A stretch of 64,000 nt of DNA from Bedellia somnulentella (GCA_963576735.1 OY755173.1:19314873-19378872), one strand, 5' to 3'. Counted from the first letter of the stretch, positions 11,708-23,549 are shown. Notes: generated from the letters alone by a model not told the origin. Made by a program: numbers and translations.

Positions 11708-11952
11708 CCCGCGTAGTGTCGGCTTAGAATAACACTACCCCTTTCTACCCGTGGGTGATCGGAAGAGGCGACTAAGGGTATAGGGGCTTTTTAAGTGGTT
11801 TTTGGGCGATGCGGTTGGAGACCCGTCACCAAAAAAATTTAATATTACTATCTTTGCCCCTATCAACTTCCAAAAGTGGCTGAGGAATTTCTCATTCCAA
11901 AGCTCTGGCTACCCCGTTAAGGGATTTATAGCCGTGAGTATATGTATGTATG
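11708..11952 (+). mobile_element. Family A element (A2), full length with target duplication
   Basis: Complete A2 copy flanked by the 12-bp repeat TACTTCGGTTTA at 11696-11707 and 11953-11964. Confidence 0.93.
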
Positions 11953-12567
11953 TACTTCGGTTTATTTGTTAAAAATAACATTCATTTTACTTAAAATATA
12001 AACCAGCAATGAATCCAATAAGTAGTTATTCTTGCGGCAAGTGTATTTACAAAAGTATTCATAAATCGAAGTGCAGATTTCATTGTTGGAACTTCAACGG
12101 TGTCAATTAAAACGAAATGTCAACTTTCGACCGCATCGGAATTAAAAGAATTAATCAAACCACTATAAATTACAATTTAAGAGAAATTATCGTATTTTAT
12201 TAAAAACTTCGATCGTAAATAATGACGATTCAGCCCACTGGGCATATGAATAAATTCCCGCTGAAAGTGTAGTGTGAATACACTGCACACTGCACAGTGG
12301 TCCGCGCCCTTTGTAAATGCCGACGAAATTTGTGTTATGTCACGGTGGAGTGAGCGCGCCTCACTGTGACATTATTGTATCAACATAAATGTACGGTGTT
12401 TACTAAATTTGCGTATTTTCAATTTTGACATCACTTTTTGTAATTCATTGTTAAATATACATTTTGTCATTTTTGGAAGACTGAGTAACAGGTTCGAGTT
12501 TTCTTAGTCAGGGAACTGAGAAAGTTTAGTGACAAAAGACGTGGACCCGTTTATTTAATTTTAGATT

Positions 12568-12875
12568 GCTATGTAGTGTCGGCTTAGAATAGCACTACCC
12601 CATTTCTTCCGTCGGGTGGACGTAAGAGGCGACTAACAGTATTGGGGCTTTTAAGGGATTTTCGGGCGATAAGGTTGGAGACCTATCACCAACAACCATT
12701 ATTTTACCATCTTTTTCCCCACTTAACTTTCCAAAAGTGGCTGATGAATTTCTAATTTACTTATTTATTTATTTATTGCATTCCATAGCTATTACATGGT
12801 TACAAATTTTATAATAATTCCTTAGCTCTGGCTACCTCATCTATGGTTTTATAGCCGTGAGTATATGTAAGTATT
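12568..12875 (+). mobile_element. Family A element (A1) with a ~65-bp internal insertion
   Basis: A1 copy whose TTCTAATTCCTTAGC segment is split at about 12757-12822. The insert contains (TTTA)n and GCATTCCATAGC, and in reverse looks like a short LINE 3' end with an (AAAT)n tail. Confidence 0.82.
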
Positions 12876-12904
12876 TTGACTTATTGTAGGTAACTTAATA
12901 AATG

Positions 12905-13065
12905 CATTCGTGGTCTAGCGGCATAGTATTTGATGCACGATTCGATTCTCATTCTGGGTAAACTAACCCATTCAATTAGTATGGAAAAACTTCTCAAAAA
13001 CGACGACTGCCATGATAGTACCGAGGCCGATGTGACCTGCAAGCACAGAATTGTTAACTTTTGAG
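12905..13065 (+). repeat. Degenerate tRNA-like SINE
   Basis: GTGGTCTAGCGGCATAG and CGATTCGATTCTCATTC resemble A and B boxes, and a conserved-looking body follows. Low support. Confidence 0.35.
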
Positions 13066-13230
13066 CTATCTTTGATGATGCTATGGTTAATTATTTAAAC
13101 AAGGTCGTGACCCATTTTGCAACTGCGTAATTTTTATTGAGAGATGAAAAAGAGAAGGATTGGTGTATCGATTTGATAACATCTTTAATTGGTTTCTATT
13201 CGTTAAAAAACTGGCGACAAAGTATAAGAT

Positions 13231-13375
13231 TAATAAATAAAGGAAAGAAAAATTTCGACACAGGCGGGATTCGAACCCGCGACCCCGGGTATACGCCCCC
13301 GTCGCTCTTGCCAATTGAGCTACCGTGTCAATGGCTGCCAGCGCCCTCATGAGGTTTTCATGAACAAAAAGATTT
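13231..13375 (-). mobile_element. Family D tRNA-derived SINE, variant 1 (full tRNA body), with target duplication
   Basis: On the minus strand: a leader (AAATCTTTTTGTTCATGAAA), then a tRNA-like body with GACACGG and CTGTGTC acceptor arms, D-arm GCTC...GAGC and T-arm GCGGGTTCGAATCCCGC. It ends with a GAAATTTTTCTTTCC and TTTATTTATT tail. The 12-bp repeat AAAGTATAAGAT flanks it at 13219-13230 and 13376-13387. The anticodon arm does not fold into a standard 7-nt loop with U33, so this is not a functional tRNA gene. Confidence 0.9.
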
Positions 13376-13444
13376 AAAGTATAAGATACTGTGAAAACCA
13401 TAAGGGATTCGTTTATTAGCAATCTGCTACAAAACCCTAAACAT

Positions 13445-13692
13445 AACATAACATAAACGTTCACGCCGAATATCCCCGAAGGGGTTGGCAGAGGTACTAA
13501 TACTTCTGAACATCACGTGACTTTGTCATCTGGTGTTCAGAGTACCCACGTTTTGCATGGACAGGGTACTCACGTGATAGGGGGCAGGCCTATCTTCGTT
13601 TTGTACGAATACACTGTCACATGACTAAGTACAACTCAGCAATGTGGGTTTCCTCACGATGTTTTTCCTCACCGTTAACAACCATGATAAAT
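13445..13692 (-). mobile_element. Family B SINE, 5'-truncated, with target duplication
   Basis: Tail and body of B without the tRNA head. The 10-bp repeat CCCTAAACAT flanks it at 13435-13444 and 13693-13702. Confidence 0.9.
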
Positions 13693-14378
13693 CCCTAAAC
13701 ATGGATCGTAAATGATGGATTGTATGACACCCCACGGGAAGTATAGAATAGTGTTATCATAGATTAAACTAGACAAAACGTTCCCGGAAGGCAAGGGTAA
13801 CAATGTAAAAAGTCATTACCATCATTTAACAAGCTTAAACTCATAAAGACGGCCATTTTTCAGTCGCTTTCCCGAAGAAAAGGTGTGTTTGAGTAATCAC
13901 AGGAAACCACACAATTTATCGTCACCCTACACCAAAGGACATCATTAAAGGGCTTGGTTTCCGCTATGAGCTAAAACATAAAGCTATTCATCAACAAAGA
14001 AACTATAAATGGGAGCTCATGTGTCTTATGGCTAGGTGATAAGATTCATTTTAGCTCAGCTTGCTTTGATTGTAAAATATGTCTGGGTAGTGAACTTATT
14101 TCCAAATTGCAAATTTAAACTGAAATGTTTTGAAGACACTCTATTTCGGTTTTAGAGAGTTAATGCCATGTCGACAATAACCAAGCAACTTTAATATAAT
14201 TTATTAGCAGCTTAATTCGATTCTGACAAAGTTCTCGCAAATTCGTGAATCATTTGATTCATCCTTCTTAATTCTACTCACTTTGGTTTTCCAAAAGTTT
14301 GACAAAATATCCTAAGTGAGATGGCCGTCTTCCTATAACAAGAACATCCATATTGACTCTACTTATTTTATACCTACA

Positions 14379-14462
14379 TACATACATATACGCAGGGCTA
14401 TAAATCCTAAAAGAGAAGGGGTTACAAGGGATTCGGAATCACAAATTCCGCAGCCACTTTAT
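14379..14462 (-). repeat. Family A 3' fragment
   Basis: Tail and about 70 bp of a divergent A copy in reverse. Confidence 0.6.
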
Positions 14463-14698
14463 TATATTATTTATTTCATCCTTAAATTTATTATTCCATT
14501 TTCATTTTGTATTAACATGAATAAATAATTATCTATTTATAGTCTCTGCCTACCACAACACTAATGGCAAATCCACATATTACTTTCCAACCCTCTGCGT
14601 CACGCAACTTAGTCATAAGCTTTAATTAGAACAAAACGCATTAACGTTCAAAATATTATGTCGCATTTCGTTTTGAGAATTTATATTTATTGTTATGA

Positions 14699-14770
14699 TG
14701 CCGAGTGCTGTCAGCTTAGCATAGCACTACCCTATAACTATAAGTAACTTACGAATCGGTTATAGGCGCT
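14699..14770 (+). repeat. Degenerate family A 5' fragment
   Basis: GCCGAGTGCTGTCAGCTTAG and AGCACTACCC match the 5' end of A. The rest is eroded. Confidence 0.5.
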
Positions 14771-14862
14771 CTATTACGTGATTATATGGTTCAGTCATAA
14801 AGTTGTATCTCTTAAACATTCATATAACGTGATATTAAAAAATAATTAGTTTATAAGTTTAT

Positions 14863-15113
14863 TGCCGTGTAGTGTCGGCTTAGAATAACACTACCCCATT
14901 TCTGCCCGTGGGTGATCGTAAGAGGCGACTAAGGGTATGGGGCTTCTTAAGTGTTTTTGGGCGATGTGGTTGGAGACCCGTCACCAAAAACATTTATTTA
15001 TTATTACCATCTTTTCCACAATCAACTTCCAAAAGTGGCTGAGGAATTTCTCATTCCAAAGCTCTAGCTACCCCGTTAAGGGATTTATAGCCGTGAGTAT
15101 ATGTATGTATGTA
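14863..15113 (+). mobile_element. Family A element (A2), full length
   Basis: Complete A2 copy ending GTGAGTATATGTATGTATG, directly followed by a 3' piece of an A3 copy. Confidence 0.9.
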
Positions 15114-15118
15114 AGCTA

Positions 15119-15222
15119 TTTTTACCATCTTTTCCCCTATCAACTTCCAAATATGGCTGAGGAGTTTTGGCTCTGAAGCTTTTGATACCCCTTAGGGTTT
15201 ATGACCGTGAGTGTATATGTTA
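15119..15222 (+). repeat. Family A 3' fragment (A3)
   Basis: 3' half of an A3 element ending GTGAGTGTATATG, lying head-to-tail behind the A2 copy. Confidence 0.75.
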
Positions 15223-15597
15223 TTAGTATCTCTGGCACTCTTTCGGGTAAATAAGGCATAAATGATGTGTCGTAATGAAAGATTATCTTGCGGTCGGCTG
15301 GCGTGATTGGTGATTTGCATACGCAAACAGACGGACAGACATCGCATCGTAAATATAGTCAAGTTTATTTGACGCCAGAACAAGACTTCTTCTGTGTTTG
15401 ATTGCCAATGACTTTTTAAAAGTGTAGATGTCATGCACTTGGTAGCAAGAACTATGGACTTATAAGTGAAAAGTAGCATTGTGATGTGATAGTAACTACT
15501 CTTACAAATGGATTATTTTTGTTTTCTTCCAAAAATACTATGATTTTAACTATTTTTAGGTTATAGTATCCATATTCACTACTGACTGAACACTAAT

Positions 15598-15705
15598 AAA
15601 TAAAGGAAAGAAAAATTTCGACATAGGCGGGAATCGAACCCGCGACCTCGGGTATACGCCCCCGTCGCTCTGCCAATTGAGCAACAGTGTCAATGGCTTC
15701 CAGTG
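15598..15705 (-). mobile_element. Family D tRNA-derived SINE, variant 1
   Basis: Reverse copy with the whole tRNA-like body and the GAAATTTTTCTTTCC tail. The leader beyond the GGAAGCCATTGACAC junction is missing. Confidence 0.82.
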
Positions 15706-15849
15706 CGAAATTCTTCTATCCTTTGTTTCTTTTACACTTTTAAGTAATGTTTGCCTTCCCCTTCCTCCGAATTTTTTGACAAATTTGGAAGCCCACTTGT
15801 CTACCTTGTCAGATAGAATGCAAATGTTGAGAACGCCTAACTATCATAT

Positions 15850-15944
15850 AATTTGAATGTTTTTGTTTTTCTTTCCTTTATTTATTCTTAATTTATTAGT
15901 TATAATCCCCACATGAGGTTGTCATGAACAAAAACATTCAAATT
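15850..15944. repeat. Palindromic derivative of family D without tRNA body
   Basis: Contains the D leader and tail segments only. The ends form an 18-bp perfect inverted repeat, AATTTGAATGTTTTTGTT at 15850-15867 with its complement at 15927-15944. The tRNA part is gone. Confidence 0.75.
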
Positions 15945-16418
15945 ACTGACTAAACAGTTTACTGCCTCTTGAAAAAGTAAAATATATGCACCATCGACAC
16001 CGCTGATAAATGTACTACCTACTATTCTGCATCATCAACGAATAACGAGGTTTTGTTTCAACAGCTTGTTGCATTCTGTCAACTTTCAAAAAATGACAGA
16101 TATTTTATTTAGAAACTCTCGGTTTGTCCTTTTTTGGGATTAAAGCACTAGTAGATTCGAAAGAAGGAAACGATAACAACAGCCAAAAAAAATTAGTAAA
16201 CTCCGTAAAAACTTGATCTGAGTTTTTTTACGGTCAGCAAAAATATTTTTCACGAGCTCTCCACATCCACACATCTCCGCAGTCGCAGACAATGGTTGTC
16301 GTAACCCGAGTGGTAGTCGCGGTTATTAATCAAATAAAACATTAAAGATTGTCGCCTCTTCCCAACCACGACCGAACATACAGACGGACATGGCTGCTCA
16401 TACTCTTTTTGGGAAAAT

Positions 16419-16541
16419 ACATACACACACATGCTCACGGCCATATACCCCAAAAAGCGGTAGCCAGATCTTCAGAGCTTTCTAGCCACATTTGGACCGA
16501 TGTTAGAAATAAAGTATCGTTGGTGATGGGTCTCCCGCATC
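16419..16541 (-). repeat. Family A (A3) internally deleted copy
   Basis: Reverse A3 copy with a CACACATGCTCACGG tail region. It lacks the segment upstream of the GATGGGTCTCC region. Confidence 0.7.
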
Positions 16542-16542
16542 G

Positions 16543-16613
16543 TAAATAAAGCATGAGAGGTTTGTCAGGATATTATAAAGTGGCGTTGGATAGACTACCT
16601 CAATGGTAACCCC
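16543..16613 (+). repeat. LINE 3'-end fragment
   Basis: Diverged match to GAGAGGTTTGTCAGGAT...AAAGTGGCG...CCTCAATGG of the LINE 3' end. Confidence 0.65.
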
Positions 16614-17074
16614 ATTTGTTGTAAGTATTATTTGTAGTTGTAAATATGCATGTGAAATCATCCTTAGTAGCTTGGTCGTAAGAGCACTGCCCGAGATACT
16701 AAAAGGAATGTGTTCAAATGCTGAATTGAGTACACACCACTATACATAATTATTATTAAAATTAAGGTATAAATCTAATATCATTACAAAACCGTATTGA
16801 AAATAATAAAACTTGTATTAGTTTTAGTAAAAGGTCGACCGTATAGCTGATTGTACCTAATTCTGTAGTTTACTGTCGTAACTGCACTTTTATGGAGGCA
16901 ATATGGGAAACTTGATATTTTGACGTTAGAAATATTACTTCAACTTACTGCTGTAAAGTCTTAATGTCGTAGCCAGAGACAATAAATCAAAATAGAAATA
17001 TAACACAGCCAAGCCTGTTGGCTTAGTTGGCTACGATGAACACTAGACAAGTTTAAATCTGACATACATTTATA

Positions 17075-17209
17075 TTATATACTCACACCGTTATTTCCCA
17101 TTGGGGTAGGCAGAGACTATCGATCCCCACTTTGTACGATCCTGACAAACCTCTCTAGATTCGTTCACATCCAACAATCTATATATACATGCTCTTTTAT
17201 TCTTCATAT
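17075..17209 (-). mobile_element. LINE 3'-end copy
   Basis: Reverse copy of the last ~130 bp of the LINE, from TATATACTCAC to ATGCTCTTTTATTCTTC. Confidence 0.85.
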
Positions 17210-17218
17210 ATGGGACAT

Positions 17219-17617
17219 AAAGCATAAGCATAAACATAAGCATAAACGTTCGCGCCGAATATCCCCGAAGGGGTTGGCAGATGTACTAATACTTCTGAAC
17301 ATCACGTGACTTTGTCACCTGGTGTTCAGAGTACCCACGTTTTGCATGGACAGTGTACTCACGTGATAGGGGGCAGGCCTATCGCCGTTTTGTACGAATA
17401 CACTGTCACATGACTAAGTACAACTCAGCCATGTGGGTTTCCTCACGATGTTTTCCCTCACCGTTAACAACCATGATAAATTAACCACACATATGTCTAT
17501 ATAAAAGACAAATTGGTGTAGGCCCGACCCAGGATTTGAACACTAGTCGTTTGCACGATAACCGAGTGTTCTACCCACTGGGCTATCACGGTTGTCCACT
17601 GGGCTATCACGGTTGTC
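17219..17617 (-). mobile_element. Family B tRNA-derived SINE, full length, tRNA start duplicated
   Basis: Full reverse copy with an (ATAAGC/ATAAAC)n tail. Its 5' end is unusual because the 21-bp A-box segment occurs twice in tandem (17575-17595 and 17596-17616). A 9-bp repeat ATGGGACAT flanks it at 17210-17218 and 17618-17626. Confidence 0.9.
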
Positions 17618-17934
17618 ATGGGACATCTGCCTTTATGAAATATGATTTGTGCGTTCATGCTATTTCAAAGTACAAAAAAATACTCTAAAGACTTGAGGCT
17701 CAAAAAAAGCAGGCATATAATTAAATCGAACTTTTTAATTAGTTTATTTGGTTGTATCGCTATCGACACAGGATGTGTATGAACAAGAATGTTGTATTAT
17801 GATTTATGAAGCATTCAACTTTTGGCAATGTTCGCCAAAGTTATCAGATAGGTCATTGAATTCAGTATGTTTGTGTACGTATTATCGGTTGCTGTTCTAA
17901 CATTGCACACCCTTTTAAATCTTTTTGTTCATGA

Positions 17935-18090
17935 AAACCTCATGTGGGGATTATTACTAATGCATAAAGAATAAATAGAGGAAAGAAAAAAAAATCCACA
18001 GAGCGTCGTCGGGGCGTTTACCCGAGGTCGCGGGTTCGATCCCCGCCTGTGTCGAAATTTTTCTTATTTTATTTATTCTTTATTTATTAA
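17935..18090 (+). mobile_element. Family D SINE, variant 2 (5' tRNA half replaced)
   Basis: Leader TTTTTGTTCATGAAAACC and GTGGGGATTATTACTAAT, then an AT-rich segment, the 3' half of the tRNA body (GGTCGCGGGTTCGATCC) and the CGAAATTTTTCTT tail. The AT-rich segment is nearly complementary to the tail. Confidence 0.8.
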
Positions 18091-18290
18091 TTACACACCG
18101 TTTCTGTAACTATCACCTCATACATAATGTTGAAATTGGTGAATTAGTCTTGAATGCATCTTATCAATAAAATAATTTTAATAAATACACACGCACTTTT
18201 GTTATTAATGGCTCTCGGAGAAATGGAATAAAGAAGGTGTTTCAGTTAATGTATGAATATGCAGTATAGTGTCGAATTTGCAATGTAGTA

Positions 18291-18548
18291 TAACATACAT
18301 ACAAACATATACTCACGGCTATAAATCCCTAAATGGGTTAGCCAGAGCCACAGAATAACAATTCCTCAGCCACTTTTCGAAGTTGAATTGGGAAAAGCCG
18401 GTAAAGATTGTAAAATCAAGGTTCTTAGTGATGGGTCTCCAACCGCATCGCCCAAAAATCACTTATAAAGCCCCAACACCCTTTGTCGCCTCTTGCGATC
18501 ACCCACAGGCAGAAATGGGGTAGTACTATTCCAAATCGGTACGTGTAC
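18291..18548 (-). mobile_element. Family A element, full length
   Basis: Reverse copy from ACATACATACAAACATATACTC to a diverged 5' end (TCCAAATCGGTACG). Confidence 0.85.
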
Positions 18549-18969
18549 GGTATGTGAACCCTCACTACGCCAGGTTATAAAAAATACACCTAGTACTTCT
18601 ACCACCCCGCTTGCATAGTTTGAACAAATTGACAACGAAAGTTAACAATCAACATTCAAGGTCATGTTCTAAATTGAAATATAACCCAAACCCTTAGTGA
18701 CGAGTGCGTTCCAAAATTCAATTAATATTTTAATTCGTCCAACAATAGTTGGCCGGAATTGGGACATCTCCTAAATTGGTTGGACGGTCAAATCGGTTAA
18801 AATAATTGGTTCTCAAATAACAATAATTGTTTGACAATCACTGTTGCTTTTGTGCAGAGTTTATTTGTTTGAACTTAATTGTCTTTCAAACTACCCGAAT
18901 AATTTTACTTGTAACTACGTTATTTTATAATCTTATCTTATACCATTGCTGCTGTTTGCATTCTTGCTG

Positions 18970-19212
18970 TGTACTATCGGCTTAGAATAGCACTACCCCA
19001 TTTCTTCCGGTTGGTGTACGTAAGAGGCGACTAACGGTATTGGGTCTTTTAAGGGATTTTTGGGCGATGCGGCTGGAGACCCATCACCAACAACCTTTAT
19101 TTCACCATCTTTTCCCCACGCAACTTCCAAAGTTGGCTGAGGCATGTCTCATTCCCTAGCTCTGGCTACCCCTTCAAGGGATTTATATTCGTGAGTATAT
19201 GTATGTATGTAT
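18970..19212 (+). mobile_element. Family A element (A1), full length
   Basis: Starts TGTGTACTATCGGC and ends GTGAGTATATGTATGTATG. A short flanking repeat TATACCAT is seen upstream near 18940 and directly after the tail. Confidence 0.88.
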
Positions 19213-19257
19213 ACCATACACCACGAAGTTATTAAAAAATAATCAAATACTTGGGCC

Positions 19258-19375
19258 ATTTATATACCCAACAGGGAAGACAGACTATTGATCACCAATT
19301 TGCACGACCCTGACAAACATAACTCGCTTTATTGTGATTAATCTTTACTGAGATGCTCTTTTATTTTCTTATTTT
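19258..19375 (-). repeat. Degenerate LINE 3'-end copy
   Basis: Reverse, diverged match covering the AGACTATTGATC...GATGCTCTTTTAT segment. Confidence 0.6.
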
Positions 19376-19596
19376 AGACTACCGCATTTGTCATAACAGT
19401 ATTAAATTATATAAAATCACTTTAATTTAGCAATTAACCCAAAGTGGAATATTCCTGGTAACATATCTCTGGAGAACATTAAATCTGTTTTTAAGAAAGA
19501 CATAGGAACTTATGTATAGTCACAGTTTTAATGAAATGATGGGGCCTAAAATTTTTTATTGATAAAAAAACATACCAATAATATATACTGACTTAC

Positions 19597-19740
19597 TTTC
19601 TTATACTCACGCCCATTATTCCCATTGGGGTTGGCAGAGACTATCGATCGCCACTTAGTACGATCTTGACAAACCTCTCTTGCTTCCCTTACATTCATTA
19701 TTCTTCTCATACATGCTCTTTTATTCTTCTCACCCCCGCC
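19597..19740 (-). mobile_element. LINE 3'-end copy
   Basis: Reverse copy from TATACTCACGCCC to ATGCTCTTTTATTCTTC and a few bases more. Confidence 0.85.
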
Positions 19741-20312
19741 TTTATAAGAACGTTTTCTATCTAGTCAAGAAACGTTTCAATAATATATTTGGGGAAGTTA
19801 TGAACTATATTATACGCAACGTAAAATATGGTCATATAAAAGTGGTTGAATAACAACTGATGGAACTGTCAAACTGAATTGTCTAAATGAATATTTAAAA
19901 AAGAGGTAAATATGCTTTACGATACGCTAAAAATTTGTTGAAGAAATATTAATAAACGCATTGCTTTCTTCAGGTGCTGGTACCTGGAGTTGAAAACCTT
20001 TCTCCAATAATCCTTATTTCATCACTATATCTCCTCGGAAATCCTCAGAGAGTAGCACAAATTGATTCCGTAGCTCTGTTTACCCTTTTTGTGATGATAA
20101 TTAACTTACTCTTTAGAACACGTGACTGAATTAGAACTTATAAAAGCTAAATATAGCCTGTAACCCCTGAAAATAGAGAAATTAGTTTCCAAATATAAAA
20201 AGAAGATGAAGACACACACGTATATTGAAAACAGTCAGACATATGGTGACGGGTGAATGAACGCCCGCGCCGTGCGTTCGCGCATCGAAGGGAAATAAAT
20301 GGCGTTACGGGC

Positions 20313-20324
20313 TGCGCATGCGCA
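20313..20324. promoter_or_regulatory. NRF-1/EWG-like palindrome TGCGCATGCGCA
   Basis: Exact 12-bp palindrome of the NRF-1 consensus type in a local GC-rich island (20255-20345). A function is only inferred. Confidence 0.35.
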
Positions 20325-20667
20325 TACAACTCGACCCCGATACGATTGAGACGAGCCTTTGTGAAGGGTGACTAATCTTAATAGTTATGTATGTTACATG
20401 TGAACGTTAGAAGATTATAATGATGGATCTTCTAATAAATTTGTTGTTAATTTGTTCAGGTTCAGGATAGATATTGCAGGTTCTAGTTGGTCTAAGGGAT
20501 CGTGATATATGTTACTCGAAGCCAACCCTCGTGGCATGGAACATATGAAACCTTAATCTTAACTTAATTTTTTTTTTTTTTAAAATGCTTGATGGTTATG
20601 TCAAACATAACTTCAATTTAATATTGGTATGGAGTGGATAGATGAATGTTAAATGGCGAATGCAATT

Positions 20668-20862
20668 TAGAGCCAATACGGATGGTATTGTTAGTTGAGG
20701 ACGGCCCCGTAAAAACTGTAAAAAACATATATAAAACGTTTTTTAAAAAGTCAGGATGGATTTTAGAAGAACAAAAGAATTTATTTAAAGGGGGGTTTGT
20801 CAGGATCGTATAAAATATCAATATATTTGCCTATCCCAACAAACTTAATGGGGTGAGTGGTA
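20668..20862 (+). repeat. Degenerate LINE 3'-end copy
   Basis: Matches from the GAGCCAATACGGATGG (YRANVEG-coding) region to TTAATGGGGTGAGTGG. It has indels and a shortened tail. Confidence 0.65.
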
Positions 20863-20921
20863 AGTCCAATAAAGTAAGCAGGTATTGAAACTGCTTTAGT
20901 TTTACCACAGTAATTACTTAC

Positions 20922-21062
20922 CTTTACTCACGCCCATTATTCCGATTGGGGTAGGCAGAGGCTATCGATCGCCACTTAACACGATCTAAACAAATCTCTA
21001 TTGCTTCTTTTACATTCATTATTTTTTCACATATACTCTTTCATTCTTCTCACTTCGGACTC
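20922..21062 (-). mobile_element. LINE 3'-end copy
   Basis: Reverse copy with TTTACTCACGCCC tail, GGCAGAGGCTATCGATCGCC and ACTCTTTCATTCTTC. It resembles the 19597 copy and shares changes with it. Confidence 0.82.
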
Positions 21063-21604
21063 CCTTTTACCGGAGTATAATTCTAAATTAAGAAAAAACT
21101 GAATAGAAACTCTATTAAACTTAAAGTTAAATTCCTAAACGATGTCCACCCTACATCCAAGAGTCAGTCAAAATTGATTTATGAATTATCAGTGGCCAAA
21201 GTGTTGATGTAGCGCGATGCTTCCACTCCTCACTTTAATAGGCGTCCGACACGATGTACTAATGTTATTTATCTTTATGCGTTCTATTCAATATTCCTGA
21301 GTGAGATCCGTAATGCATTTTGAATTGTTATTGGCTCGTGAGAAAGATGATGGCAGGTTGGTATTGGTATTCCAGTTGTAAGAAGTTTTAACGGAGGTTT
21401 TGGTTGAAATTCTTGATGAAGTCGCAATATTTGATATAGGAGACATGTACTCTAGACATCTTATGCGCCGATTGCGCCATACAGCACCAATTTGACAGAG
21501 AAACTAATACCTACTTCTGTTTTCTAAAATAAACGAGTCGTATAGGAAAAAACTCCTGTGTGAAAATCTACCAGAATAATAGCCAAAACTTAACTCACAT
21601 ATTA

Positions 21605-21843
21605 TACATGCAAACATATGTTCACGAGCATAAAACCCAGAAAGGGGTAGGCAAAACTTCAGAGCTAGAAACTCCTCAGCCACGTTTGGAAGTTGATAGG
21701 GGAGAAGATGTTAGAAATTAAGTTTCGTTGGTGATGAATCCCCAACTGCATCGCCCAAAAACCACTTAAAAAACCCATACGCTACTCACGACACCCGTGG
21801 GTAAAAAGGGTTAGTGACATTCTAAGCCGGCAGTACACGACAA
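21605..21843 (-). mobile_element. Family A element (A3), nearly full length
   Basis: Reverse A3 copy from CAAACATATGTTCACG to CCGGCAGTACACGAC. Confidence 0.85.
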
Positions 21844-23549
21844 ATACATATATATTTTAGGGTATTAATAAACCCTAAAATGGGTATCCTTCAGAATGTT
21901 CAATTTGCTTAGTCACTTTGTGGTTGTAATGTAAGTAAGTAAGCGTATAATAGCGAATATGAACGGAGGTTTACTGATCTTAATTCTATTCCTGACCTGC
22001 GGTTTTCACCAGACTTGATTACTTACCACAATTAGTTCTACGAGGATCTCTCCATCGTGTTACATGATACAGATATGAGAATATTGTTCGATAGGTCCTG
22101 ACAATCTTTATTAGTTAGAGCAATACTGTGAATATTTTTAATTGTTTAACTTGCACTCTCAAACTTAACTTTTCCTGAGAGAACATATGCACTCATTTTG
22201 TATTTTAACCACAGTGTGTAAAATTTTATACCTAGTCTGTTGTCTGTAGATGTTCTGGAATTCTGAAAAAAAATAGTTTTAAAGTTATCGCTTCAGTTCA
22301 TGCCAGTTTTATTGATATTGTACGATTTAAAAAAAAAATTAGCAGTTATTTGCATTTTGACTAAAAAAATATACAAAATCTAAAATCTTATATCAAATGA
22401 ATGGAGATTTTAACACGCATATAGGCCCAGGTTGGCCTCCTAAGCCGTTAGTACGTTCACATAAAAGGTGATGATTGTAGGACTAGTTAGTAATGGTATT
22501 AGCAACAAACATTACCAGTTTTGGGTTCGACTAATAAAGGAACTGGTTTTGCCAAAAACTGGATTTTTATCATCGTTTGTACACCTTATTAGATACGACC
22601 TGGCGTAGTTATGCTAATGTTAGAATAAGACAAATAAAATATGGGAAAAATGTGTTTCTATATCCAATCTGAAAATCATAACTTTAGCAAAGAATTTCAC
22701 TTTTGGATTTGCCTTTCATTTATATAATTGCCGATGTCACTTCGCAGCTTTTATTGTTGTTTCCGTACTATGAAAACTCCATATTTTGAAATAATACATC
22801 ATTATATGACATATCACAAACAGTTGCATAAAAGAAATAAAAATATGTAAATAAAATAACCAAGACTTGCTATGTATTTGTAAATTTGCGGCAGAAATTG
22901 ATAAGGCGTTCAGAAATTGACGGAACAGTCCCTAAGCGAAAACTATTTTTCACGGAGAAGCTAACATACAAAGAATACCGATAGCACTATGCAATTTCCT
23001 CAAATTGGTCGTAGAACTTTCTTAGGGATAAGGAGCTTGTTGAGCTAAGAGCCATTGATGCAGTTTGGATTTTCCATTTTTTCTCCCAAAATTTGATAAG
23101 AAAGCTACTTTTATAAAAAAGTGCAATAAACATCCATAACACATGCCGCAGATTCTGGAACGTTCTTTGCATATAAAAGGCCCGCGTTCGGTTCTCGAGC
23201 GGGACAAATTCGTGCGGTATCGAGCGCGATCGCTACTCCATATCGGGAGAATAAAGGCGTGTTAACATCCACGACGAATGTTCACTATTCCCTTTGTCTC
23301 ACAACTACATGCTTGGAATGTTCCACATGCAGGGAAATTTCTTCATGACGAAAATTCAAATGGAGTAGGCGTTGGGATCGTATGTGTTGTGATGTAGTAA
23401 TTAGCGATGTATTCACTTTTCAAAACTGAGGAATTATGATTATACTCACCTGAAGAGCGAGAGGTTTGTTAGAATTGTGGTTGAAAAACAAAATCCTTAC
23501 ATGACCTTTTTGACAGTTCAAATTTTCTTTACAACATTATTTCCAAAAG
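21844..23549. other. Intron sequence without recognised feature
   Basis: No repeat family or exon recognised. A GC-richer patch around 23160-23260 has no splice-bounded coding frame that I can name. Confidence 0.4.

Noticed and set aside
13240..13330. Functional tRNA gene
   Set aside because: Acceptor, D and T arms fold, but the anticodon arm has a mismatched stem or 8-nt loop without U33. The same body recurs with the same leader, tail and target duplications, so it is a SINE.
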